From Asparagopsis taxiformis (lineage: Eukaryota; Rhodophyta; Florideophyceae; Bonnemaisoniales; Bonnemaisoniaceae), in contig JALQPE010002475.1 of assembly GCA_030407315.1 (NCBI GenBank), positions 1 to 64,000 on the forward strand: a stretch of 64,000 nucleotides of DNA, given 5' to 3'. Made by a program: the position numbers and the translations under genes. The notes beneath the pieces are model-generated. The model was not told the DNA's origin and made no database searches. It worked only from the letters and a program-made list of their open reading frames with translations. Positions 11,139 through 20,875 of the stretch are shown one piece after another (the stretch's first letter is position 1; each line of letters opens with the position of its first letter).

Positions 11139-11894
11139 ATTAGCTTGCCTTTTTTGCTCGAGCACTTGACGTATATAATGTGATTGACACAGGTGGATGC
11201 CTGTCTGGTTGTATGTTATTGTCCATCCGAGGTATTTCTGGGGTTTCCCCAGCTGTTTGATGTTGTAACGAGTGAATAGTGCAGTGTGCAATGATTTCAC
11301 TTGTGTTTTGTTAGACGCGAACACAAGGAAGTCATCGCTGCTTATTGCGAGGATTGTGAACTTGGATGGGGACTCAATATTGAAGAATAGGCAAGGGTCT
11401 TGTTCGTTTTGTGAGAAGCCATGTTTGTGGAGGAATTTCATGACACCTTGCGTGTAGTAGTATCCTCCAGAGTGGTTGCTGTACAGGTTTCTGAGGAGTA
11501 TGCCATACTTTCCGGGGTGCTGCATAGATCCATCGAATCTCGGGTACTGACGAACATATACCGGTTTCTCGTATTGGTATTTCTCGTGTAGGTAGGCAGA
11601 CTTCATGTCGAAGTGTTCGATCTCTTATGAACCGGCGGCTGCAACTGCGAACAGGAGACGTATTGTTGTTTTGTCTGCCATTGGAGCATTGGTGTGATTG
11701 GGGTTGTAGTGTACACCAGGTTTCATTAGGTCTCCTCTTATTGCGCAACGAGCTTTGCGTTCAATGATGTTACCGTCGTTGTCGCGTTTATAACGGTAAT
11801 TCATGGCGAGGGGTATCGTCCGCGTGCCGGTGGGTACATCGGGGTCTTGTATCCATCGTATTGTGTACTGCTCGTCTATCTTGTTGAGTTCTGT
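11139..11894 (-). pseudogene. copia-2 reverse transcriptase middle, inverted
   Basis: Read on the minus strand, 11894-11625 encodes the reverse transcriptase N-terminal part (the sequence after ARCAIRGDL...NAPMADK). Then 11606-11139 encodes FDMKSAYLHE-type and DDFLVFAS motifs and LGKPQKYLGWTITY. This fits exactly between the plus-strand pieces that end at 10452 (WADAHNTD) and restart at 12582 (NANPSPK). A stop lies near 11622. The orientation is opposite to the rest of the element. Confidence 0.92.
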
Positions 11895-12581
11895 TGTCAT
11901 ATCGCCTGGCGGTCCTCTCAATCTGAGCCGTGTCGCTTCCCTATTGGGTACCCACTTAAGGGATGTGCCAATCATATGGCACCAGCCAACTGGGCGTGTT
12001 TCCTGTAATTGGGACTAGCGCAAGGCTGTAAATACCCTATTCGGGCCTATCGGCCCCGGCCAAGACCCCACAAGGGGCATATCTCTGACTTAAGCTGATC
12101 AGCTGTACATTACAATGTAAGCCTAACTGGCAATAACCTCGTGGGTAGGCGAGTACCGTTAACTGGGCTCTGGTTGGTCAATAACTGGATATTTATTCCT
12201 AACCACTAACCCTAGCTTACAGTAGACTTAGTATAAATACGCCACTGGAATAGCCAGTAGGAACAGTTTTCTAGAGTAACGTAAACTCAAGTGGAATTAC
12301 GACCCACTGGAACAGTGTTCGCATACCTATTGTTCAACCCCTCTCCGGGAAAACCTTAGGGTTAGCCAACAGCTCGACGGATTACGTCACTTTGCTCCAT
12401 TAATACGCACCTCGCGTGAGCACTATAGTCGCACAACCCCATCCGGGTAGCGATACCTTCTCTCATACGAGACTACCTGCTGGGTACGCTATAAGGTTCA
12501 TCTGCTCTACAATCTCCTCTACCGAGGCTTGGGACACCTGTCCAGTGGTTTGCCGCTCCTGCGGATTTTTTACCTGCTACA
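11895..12581 (+). repeat. Solo LTR B of the gypsy-2 family (687 bp), inverted relative to A
   Basis: It is the near-exact reverse complement of 10453-11138, starting TGTCATATCGCC and ending CCTGCTACA on the plus strand. It is flanked by tctgt (11890-11894) and ctaat (12582-12586). In reverse complement these are acaga and attag, the two flanks of LTR A. Differences from A include one base in a run of A and a few substitutions. Confidence 0.92.
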
Positions 12582-13366
12582 CTAATGCCAACCCCAGCCC
12601 TAAACCGTACTCAGACGGCTTACCGCTCCACAATCTCACGGACGACGATGAAGCATACCCGTCAATCTTGCCAATCTACCGCGCAGCAATCGGCACTATG
12701 CGATAAATCGCGGACTCGACGCGGCCCGACATTGCTTACATCGTCAGCAAACTAGTCGCTGCTAACAATTCACCAACAAAGCGACACTGGCTACACCTAA
12801 AACGCCTAGCCAGATATCTAAAATGAACCATTACCGAAGGCATCCAATACACAAAATCGCCAAACAAGTCCATAAAACTAGTCAGCTATGCCGATGCCGA
12901 CTACGCCGGGGACGCAACGGACTTCAAATCCACAAGCGGCTGAGTGCATACCATAAACGGCTCCCCAATTTCCTGGTCGTCCATTAAGCAAACAATGCAG
13001 GCGCTATCGACGTGCGCAGCTGAATATATATCTGCATCACACGCAGTTCAAACTACGCAATGGCTACGACGAATATTAGCTGAGCTGCAAACCTTACCCC
13101 GAACGCCAACCAGCGTCCGAATAGATAACCAGGCCGCCATTGCCGTCGCAACAAATACCGCCCCAACCAAAAAGCGCAATTTCATAGACCTGAGACACCA
13201 CTACATCAGAGAACATATCCAAAAGAGACACATCAAGCTCGAACATGTCCCATCCAGCCTAATGCTTGTCGACATACTCACTAAGCCTATAAAAGGCCAT
13301 GCATTCATCACACTCAAATCTCTACTTAACATAACCACGGGGAAACGACAAGTACACGCCTCCTAG
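12582..13366 (+). pseudogene. copia-2 reverse transcriptase end and RNase H
   Basis: It continues pol with DSTRPDIAYIVSKL, the RNase H motif YADADYAGDATDFKSTSG, ISWSSIKQ, AAEYISASHA and the terminal LRHHYIREH and DILTKPI. Internal stops (for example near 12704, 12823 and 12943) break the frame before the open stretch 12944-13366. The stop at 13364-13366 lies 28 bp before the purine tract of the 3' LTR. Confidence 0.88.
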
Positions 13367-13394
13367 GCCATTCCCCGCATCGGAACAGGGGGAC

Positions 13395-13617
13395 TGTCAC
13401 TACGCCGACAAGTTGGCGAAACCGCTATACTAGCTCCAACGCGAACAATGACCTACACGGCACACGAGTCACTTCGCGTCACTACGCACACTGAACTCGC
13501 TATAGACAGGCTTTCACAAGACCACGCCGTCGACCACGGCGAGCAGAAGTAAGGATATATATGGAGTTCAGTGATCTCACTAAGGAGAGAATAAAGCTAC
13601 GCAAAACGGTTCTAACA
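13395..13617 (+). repeat. copia-2 3' LTR (223 bp)
   Basis: It starts TGTCACTACGC at 13395, directly after the purine-rich GGAACAGGGGGAC, which fits a polypurine tract. It ends GGTTCTAACA before the target duplication gttct. A second GTCACTACGC at 13478 marks where the left LTR resumes. It is 82 bp longer than the 5' LTR. Confidence 0.85.
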
Positions 13618-13654
13618 GTTCTGAAGTTAAAATATCTTCTTCGTGCCTTGAAAT

Positions 13655-14712
13655 GGTTATGGCCGAATCTACTTGGAGTAGGGCGTGTAGACAATGTCGG
13701 GCCTCTTCATGTTATGAAGAGGCCCGACAGTGGTTCGTCCACCGTATTCAGCCAATCAGTGAGCTTTGTCCACCACAGCGACTGCAGCGAATCGGAGTGG
13801 TTCGTCCACCAAGCATGGCATTTTGATTGGCTCTGATCAAACATATTGGGAAAATATCATTCAGGGTGGCCCGTAAAATGGGTCAGTTTCGACTGTCAAC
13901 GGATCAGCCACTAAGCGTTACGTTCGACGTGACAGAGCCGTTTTCTAAGATCCAAAGTTCGGTAAACGAAAACTGCTTTCACGCGGTATCCGCCCGCCGC
14001 CAAAACTGAAACGTAAAATGAGTGAAAACACAAATGAAAATTTCACTGGCCGCCGTCCACGAAGTGGACCGCTCCAATTCCGGACCATGATGGACCCGGG
14101 CGGCACAATTTGGGAAGGGCATTCTAGAAGCCGTCCCCGTGTGCATGATATGCACCCCAGCAATAGTCTCGTCGACGCATCGCTACATTCCCACTTCCAC
14201 CACCATTCTCGCCACCAATTACGATCTATGCTGTCGCCAGCGCAAAAAAGTTTATCTGAACGATCATATCCTGCACTGCCGCTCCCGTATGCACCAAATT
14301 CATTGCAAACAAGAAACGAAACACGGCTGGAGACCAGCGTTACGGAGTTCAACGGGAAAATTGATATCTTCCTGTGTCTCTCTCTCAAACGCGCGAACAT
14401 GTACGTATTGGAACTACATTTTCGGCGAAACAAGAATCTAAACACCAACAAAGAACATGGTTGCTAATTTTTGTGTTTTACTCTGTCTTCTCTGCGGTAT
14501 TTCTCGTAAAGAAACAGCTGACGGCGTTGTTGGAAGATATATCTTTCTAGCTCTTCATAAGCTGCATAAGAGAACGTGATACGCGAACTGCTGCGACAGG
14601 GCCTGCGATTAATGAATGAACGGGTGGAGCAAAGTATTAGCAATGATGAAAATTCAGCACTCGCAAAATTCAAATGCCCTCTGACCGAAATTGGTATGCA
14701 GCTCGACAGAAA
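13655..14712. repeat. MULE-1 left TIR (about 1,058 bp)
   Basis: It is the reverse complement of 19628-20450 joined to 28732-28940. Identity is so high that reading frames inside are conserved in both arms. The inner 130 bp contains the start of the Ulp1 gene, so the left arm carries a dead copy of that gene's 5' end. A perfect hairpin at 13696-13728 is present only in this arm. The trinucleotide AGT at 13885-13887 is the unoccupied counterpart of the Harbinger insertion site. Confidence 0.93.
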
Positions 14713-15190
14713 AGTGCTTAACTTGGTATAATGTACGGTCAAAGAGGTGTGGTATTGGATGAACTTGTGAACAAGGCAGTATTGTTTAGAAAGATGAGTA
14801 ACGTATGCAACATGAAACAGTGATTGAGGGTTTCAGGCAGGAGGATCTATTTCGGAGAATTCGAAGTGAGAACATACTTGTTGAATTTGTAATTCAGGAC
14901 ATTGTATCCTTGTGAGTTGCGATTGATCGAAAACGTCCTGTACTGAAGCTGAGAAGCTCAGAAAGAATCAAGTCGATTTGACTAGAATGATACACATATG
15001 TATTATACATACTTTGAATAGTCGTGAAGTGATTCATAGCGAATTTGTGTGTTCCACAGAAAAGAAATCTATTTGGAATCGCTGCTGCGTTTGTTTCTTC
15101 ACGTGTTAACCTTTAGCTGATTTTGTGTGTTTTTGCAGGCTTTATATGATTTGGGGGACATTTTTGGAGAAGTTTGTACATGGATTACAA
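14713..15190. other. Non-coding interior of MULE-1
   Basis: AT-rich sequence between the left TIR and the 3' end of the transposase pseudogene. I see no gene. It presumably holds the 3' untranslated region and terminator of the minus-strand transcript. Confidence 0.5.
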
Positions 15191-15196
15191 AAGAAC

Positions 15197-18100
15197 TTAT
15201 GGGGGATCTATCTTTGCGGTCTCAAATCGCAGAGCCAGTTTCAATTTCGATTTTCTGTCAGGTTTTGGTTTGAAAGGCTTCTTCTTATACCTTTCGTAGA
15301 ATCCAGTCTTCCGCTTGAGTGAAATCTTCTTCATTTTCAGTGGAGGACTGCGAACAATTGATTTTCCCTGTTCATCAGACAACCCATTACTGACAAGCTC
15401 AACTAATGTTTCACTACTCGTTTGCAAAGTTGTTCCTGCACGATAGTTCCAAGAAAGACGAATTGGCCGGTCCACTGATATTCCAGTACCAGGCTTTTGG
15501 CCTCTCGACACCTGCGTCCAGACAAATGACAGTAAAGATTCCAATGCGTCTGTAGCATCTTCCCCAAGCATTTTTGCTGCCCGAAAGACTTGGTCAAACC
15601 TAGCTTTGACGTTGCTGTACTTGACAGTCTTATCAAAATTTGAAGAACTACCCTTGTCACCCTTGTCACCATCACCTTCATAATCAGCCACAGCTGTTCC
15701 TCATTTCAGACTCACCTGAGGTATGGATTTATAGGCTTTGTGCCTATTGATTTCATCCACCCACCACCTTCTCTCTCGCATCAGTACTTGTGCATACAAG
15801 CTGTAACGTCCAGATCTTCATTGCTTCCGAGAAAACCTTTTATAGCAGTGTTGTTGGTGTATTCAGGGTAAAGAACAGTGACTCTAATAACATGTTGGCA
15901 AGGCAATCCTGCAGTTTTGAAGAATGCACAGTTGCAAAATGCGGTTAGCTCTGTACCTCTTACAGAATTGCTGCACCATACGAAAACTTGTTGCTGGATT
16001 GTAGCCGACCTCACTTTCTTCTCTAGAAAGAACCTGACGTGTTTACGCCCAGGATTGAAAGCTCCTCCATTGAGACAACTGTGATTATGACTTTCAATTT
16101 CAGAGTTTCTCTGCACATAGTACAACCGAGCGGAATCTTCAGCGGCAATTCCGGTTTCTTCTTGTGTATCATTGACATTTTCATGACGCAAAATCCTCCA
16201 ATAGATTGAAGGAATGTAGCATATATCCATGACATTCTTCAAGGTATACTCTGTATAGGTTCGCATGAGACGGTCTAATTCAGCCCCTATCTTCAACCCA
16301 GCTGTATGAATAAGTTTTTTCAGCGTTTTTGAAAAAGAATCAGACTTTAGCCAGCGTTCCTGTTCAATGCGCCGCGTATATTTATCCAATTCCAGAAGCA
16401 TATCCCCAAGACGAACTCTTCGTTTCATAATTTCTGAACAGAAAATGGCATTGAAGCACTCACTGTACCCACTCCCCTGAAACAGGAAACGTAGGCCTCA
16501 CTCAGTTCTGCTATAGCATTGAATAACCATGCGGTGCATTTTGTGATACAACAAAATGTACCACTTTGGGAAACTCTTGGGATCAAGCGAGGAGAAATAC
16601 AATGACTCCAACGCTTCTCTTCTCTGCAAAAACACTGCCTCTGTGGAGCTTCGTCTCCAACAATACAAGTCGTTTGACATACAGGAGGCACCAGATGCAA
16701 CTGTTGTACCCTCTGCGCTTGTCTGTCGCCGAAAAATATTGTTCCCCTCAGTACATCTTTGCAGCATATCAGTATTCCCATGTTCATTGAAAAATGCGGC
16801 TGTATTCTTCATCTGATTTATATTGAGATGCCATTCGTCCAGCATGATGTGAGAGTTCGGCCACACCCGCTGAGCTGCTTTAATTCCAGCTGCGTGCTGA
16901 TCAAGAGCGACGATGTTCGGACCACAGAGACTCATTTTCCGAAATTCATTCATTGCCCAGAACAAACTACTCTCTGTCTCATCACTAAGTAATCCCACCA
17001 TACAGAGCAAATTGTGGCCTTCATTACTCCTCCCAGCAAAACAAATCATAGGAAGACCGTAAATGTTTGAAACTGATTTATAGTCTATTGAGATTCCAGG
17101 AATGATGCCATTCATCTCGTACATATCTCTCCATTGTGGGAGAGAACAACATACTGAATTCAAACTGGAATCGGCGTTGAGGCGAATTCTGAAGTACATT
17201 CTCGGGTTGTCGCTTTGTAAGTCCGATAAATTTTGAAATAGTCGCATACAGTCAGTATTCAACGGGTGGGATCTTCGAAAGTTGTAGCTCAGAAACTTGT
17301 GGAATCGATCACGTTGGATTATTATGCTGTACTTATCCTGAACGTATCGGATAATATCGGAGCATCGCATGTAAGACTCATTGCTCATTGAAAGAGCTTC
17401 TTTTATGGTTTCAGGTGGTATGCTTTCCCGAATTGCTTTCTGGGATGGAGGATGGAAATGGGATCCATTGGACAGCGTAAAGAAATGCTGTATACTCATG
17501 TTGTTTTTCGTCGCTCCATCGGCTGAAATTTCTTCATCCAGGTCCCCTCCGCAGTTGTTTTCATAAATTACATGACCACGAACAATGAACTTGAAGGGAC
17601 AATTGGCATCATTTCTTTGGCACACAAGTTTGACAGTGTTCATGTACCGTTTCGAGGAATCGAAATACTCTGAAGTCCGAATGGTGAGACGGAATCCGAA
17701 TACCTCTGAGACGTGTCGAATGGCTGAGATGAGTCCACAGCTGTCTGACCCGGCACTGTCATGAAGTGAAGCAACAGTCAACATTGCTTCACCGACTGTA
17801 CATTCCATATCTTTGCACTCTGTTCCATATTTTCCCTTTCTATGACCCATTCCTTCCTCTGCACCTGTAATTCCAAAACGTTTGGAGGATTCTATTCCAC
17901 CAGCAGTGGGATCAATTGTAGGAATTGTCGGGGATAGAGGACAATTTGTAGGTCTATGAGCATTTTCAGGAAACAATGCGGAAGGTGTAGAGTCTTCTGG
18001 AGGGCCATTTTCTACATTCGTAGTCTTTGTGTATATCATATTCTCCGATGTAGGGATAGAAGTTTTCTTGGATCGCATGAATTCTGCACGATTCTGCCAT

Positions 18101-18279
18101 GTCACGGCAGGATTCCTCGGCATGATGACATGCTCTGGTTGGATTTCACTAATGTGCATACCTGAATTTTCCTCGTTCTCAATTTTTCGTATAGTTTCGA
18201 GAACATCTCTGTATCTCTTCGATTGTCTATTTTTTGCTTGACTATTAGGCGGAACATTGACATGTTTATGGACGTTCAA
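15197..18279 (-). pseudogene. MULE-1 transposase, main part (frameshifted)
   Basis: The order on the minus strand is: 18279-16498, with the second zinc-binding module (CPFKFIVRGH...SNGSHFHP) and the catalytic core (SIDYKSVSN, ALDQHAAG, LDEWHLNINQMKN); 16428-15781, with the SWIM zinc finger NCAFFKTAGLPCQH; and 15691-15197, a basic Lys-rich C-terminus. It aligns throughout with the MULE-2 transposase (40059-43299). The pieces are in different frames or separated by stops near 16497-16430 and 15780-15692. It would have cut and joined element ends. Asp and Asp of the catalytic triad are visible, but the protein cannot be made in one piece. Confidence 0.92.
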
Positions 18280-18283
18280 ATGT

Positions 18284-18678
18284 ATAGCTGGAACAGCCTT
18301 AGCCGTGTTCCTTTAATCCGTCTGTTAGGGCTCCTGAGCCCGCTTAGCTTCTATTCTCCTACTACCATCGCTACCTTGGTGTATTTATACCCCGAACATC
18401 TTCTACTACTGCCGCGAGGTGCTTGTGATGACAAGCAGTGTGCTGTACTGATTCCGGGATCGTTTCAGCTGCTGTAATAGTCATTCAGCATAGACGCATG
18501 CTGAATGGTACCGAACTCCAGTGTATATTGAATAGGCCATTATTCTCCCGTTAATTAACGACATTGAATAATGTTATTAATTGGAGATCCATATATCAGT
18601 AATCCGGCACTGAAAACAACTTACCCCAATCATTCAATGCTATTTGCCAATTCTGTTGGACCAGGTTTCGCCAGTCTA
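18284..18678. mobile_element. 395-bp insertion in the MULE-1 transposase
   Basis: It is flanked by the direct repeat caaatgt (18277-18283 and 18679-18685). Removing the insert and one repeat joins the transposase frame exactly, and the joined part aligns with MULE-2. The tips are weakly inverted (ATAGCTGG... against TAGACTGG...). Inside are a TATA-like TATTTATACC near 18380 and a small hairpin TTCAGCAT...ATGCTGAA near 18483. It has no coding sequence. It could be a MITE or an odd solo LTR, since the ends TGTA...TACA overlap the duplicated bases. Confidence 0.8.
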
Positions 18679-19278
18679 CAAATGTTTCACTGACCACACC
18701 GGTTCACGTCTTGCCCTCCACGCGTGCAGCTCAGCTGGACACTTGCTTTCTCTCAGTCTTTCTACACACAAAAGCTTCAGGTGCGTATGGTAATTGCGGG
18801 ACTTCTTGAGAGCAATGACTGTTGGCGAACCGAAGCAGAAACTCATGCTGTTCATGACATCACTCAGAAAATTCTGAAGTCCCCCTGGAACACGTGTACA
18901 ATCTGATACACCCGGCTCAAATCGGGAATCACACACAGCGCCTCTGGGTTCCTGAAACACTTCCCCACCATGATGAGATGGGAATGGATGGCGAATGTTT
19001 TTCAAAATAGAGCTGTTCCCCAACGAGATGGAAACATGCAACGGATCTTCATCAGCTGAAAACGGCTGGTCAATCTCCCTTGGCATCAAACTTGATTCTG
19101 TAGCAGCTTCTGATATACGAATATCACAGTCTGATTGGGCCCCGCCTAAAATTTTAGAATGAATTAATCTACCAGTTTCAAATTTCTCAGATCCGTTTCC
19201 ACCACCGAGCTCTGCTAGACAAAATTCATGGCCTCGAAGCTCAGCGCCATACTCGATTTGATGATGGGTTGTATTCAC
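18679..19278 (-). pseudogene. MULE-1 transposase N-terminal zinc module
   Basis: The last third aligns with residues about 45-115 of the MULE-2 transposase: GGLQNFLSD against GSLEKFLQD, then LKLLCVERLRESKCPAELHAWRA against VRLQCAERRRSSLCPVELYAWRM. This is the FAR1/WRKY-GCM1-type Cys/His DNA-binding region. The protein is then interrupted by the 395-bp insertion. The upstream two thirds are acidic and not recognised. They may be the remains of the Ulp1 C-terminal tail joined by a deletion. Confidence 0.8.
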
Positions 19279-19759
19279 CTTTCGTGAATTGTATGTTGAT
19301 AGTAATTACTAGTGTAAATCCTGAATCAGGATCTAACCACGCGTCAAGTATATTATTCCGGATATTCTGAAAGTTCAAGTCTTGGTCGTTTATTTCATCT
19401 TCAGATGAGTAGCACGTTGCACCAGCGCTGAAATACTGTCCAGTATTACACCCAAATACAACCACATTTACATTACACTCCAACTCCGTGAGTCCAGACA
19501 AGAGTAAATGGTCATCGAGCATCTGTCCAATAAATGTATTCTCTATCCATGGCTTAAAATCATCTGCCGAAGATGTATTCCGGAGAAGTTTCAGAAGATA
19601 CTTATCCAGCACATTAAGCTCCCTTCTGTCGAGCTGCATACCAATTTCGGTCAGAGGGCATTTGAATTTTGCGAGTGCTGAATTTTCATCATTGCTAATA
19701 CTTTGCTCCACCCGTTCATTCATTAATCGCAGGCCCTGTCGCAGCAGTTCGCGTATCAC
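19279..19759 (-). pseudogene. MULE-1 Ulp1-like protease, truncated before the catalytic His
   Basis: It aligns with residues 1 to about 140 of the MULE-2 protease (DDHLLLSGLTELE against DDHLMLAGMTEFT, then VFGCNTGQYFSAGA against VFGCNTAQFFSSGA). Homology stops at the Asn-Ile just before the position of the catalytic His-Trp. The catalytic His, Asp and Cys region is absent, apparently through an internal deletion. The first 44 codons lie inside the TIR. Confidence 0.88.
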
Positions 19760-20450
19760 GTTCTCTTATGCAGCTTATGAAGAGCTAGAAAGATATATCT
19801 TCCAACAACGCCGTCAGCTGTTTCTTTACGAGAAATACCGCAGAGAAGACAGAGTAAAACACAAAAATTAGCAACCATGTTCTTTGTTGGTGTTTAGATT
19901 CTTGTTTCGCCGAAAATGTAGTTCCAATACGTACATGTTCGCGCGTTTGAGAGAGAGACACAGGAAGATATCAATTTTCCCGTTGAACTCCGTAACGCTG
20001 GTCTCCAGCCGTGTTTCGTTTCTTGTTTGCAATGAATTTGGTGCATACGGGAGCGGCAGTGCAGGATATGATCGTTCAGATAAACTTTTTTGCGCTGGCG
20101 ACAGCATAGATCGTAATTGGTGGCGAGAATGGTGGTGGAAGTGGGAATGTAGCGATGCGTCGACGAGACTATTGCTGGGGTGCATATCATGCACACGGGG
20201 ACGGCTTCTAGAATGCCCTTCCCAAATTGTGCCGCCCGGGTCCATCATGGTCCGGAATTGGAGCGGTCCACTTCGTGGACGGCGGCCAGTGAAATTTTCA
20301 TTTGTGTTTTCACTCATTTTACGTTTCAGTTTTGGCGGCGGGCGGATACCGCGTGAAAGCAGTTTTCGTTTACCGAACTTTGGATCTTAGAAAACGGCTC
20401 TGTCACGTCGAACGTAACGCTTAGTGGCTGATCCGTCGACAGTCGAAACT
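19628..20450. repeat. MULE-1 right TIR, inner part
   Basis: Reverse complement of 13888-14712. It ends at the ACT (20448-20450) where the Harbinger element begins. The continuation of the arm resumes at 28732. Confidence 0.93.
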
Positions 20451-20738
20451 AGAGGGTTTTGGAAAAAGCCGAAGTAGGAATTTTTACGGTATTTTGTAGC
20501 TCAGCGATTCAGCAGGCACCACATATTCCAAGAATAGTATCCAGGGGTAAAGTTGTGAACAGTTCTGTTCACGGTTCAAATGTGAAATGTTTCTGAAAAA
20601 GTAGCGGCGGCGGTGAGTTTGTTGCAGAAATCGGTTTGTTCATGTTCGACTTTAAGAAGTGTGACGAACAGAACGAAATCGTGACAGAAACGAGAGTAGG
20701 ACACTTGTCCTAGGAACCACACAAAAAGAAATTCTGTT

Positions 20739-20846
20739 ACCTGGCTGGCAAGTCGAGATGACACAAGTTGACGACCTCCACATCGACGTGTGCAATTCCA
20801 CAGTGGAATTCCTCACGTCGATGTGGAGCTTGTCAACCAGCCAGGT
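20739..20846. promoter_or_regulatory. 108-bp interrupted palindrome upstream of the Harbinger transposase
   Basis: The arms pair in three blocks: ACCTGGCTGG with CCAGCCAGGT, CTCCACATCGACGTG with CACGTCGATGTGGAG, and an inner AATTCCAC/GTGGAATT. It ends 30 bp before the start codon. Such a structure could be a transposase-binding region, or could form a long RNA hairpin if transcribed. Its role is inference. Confidence 0.8.
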
Positions 20847-20875
20847 ATTTTTTTGTTTAAACAAACTTACACCTT

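Larger units (their letters stand above)
8351..13617 (+). mobile_element. copia-2: Ty1/copia retrotransposon with an inverted internal segment
   Basis: The target duplication gttct (8346-8350 and 13618-13622) and the matching LTRs set the limits. Internal order is gag, integrase (zinc finger CSGCQHGK, catalytic SSDICGQI), then a break. The reverse transcriptase middle follows in reverse orientation (11139-11894), then reverse transcriptase end and RNase H in forward orientation to the stop at 13366. Two solo LTRs of the gypsy-2 family (10453-11138 and 11895-12581) sit exactly at the two breakpoints. Multiple stops and frameshifts make this copy inactive. Confidence 0.95.

Noticed and set aside
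14018..14467. 149-codon frame present identically at 14018-14467 and 19868-20317
   Set aside because: It lies in the two TIR arms of MULE-1, so duplication follows from the inverted repeat. It has no domain, and overlapping frames on the other strand are equally long.
18284..18678. Solo LTR
   Set aside because: TGTA...TACA ends overlap the duplicated bases. No parsing gives both TG...CA ends and an equal 5-bp duplication.
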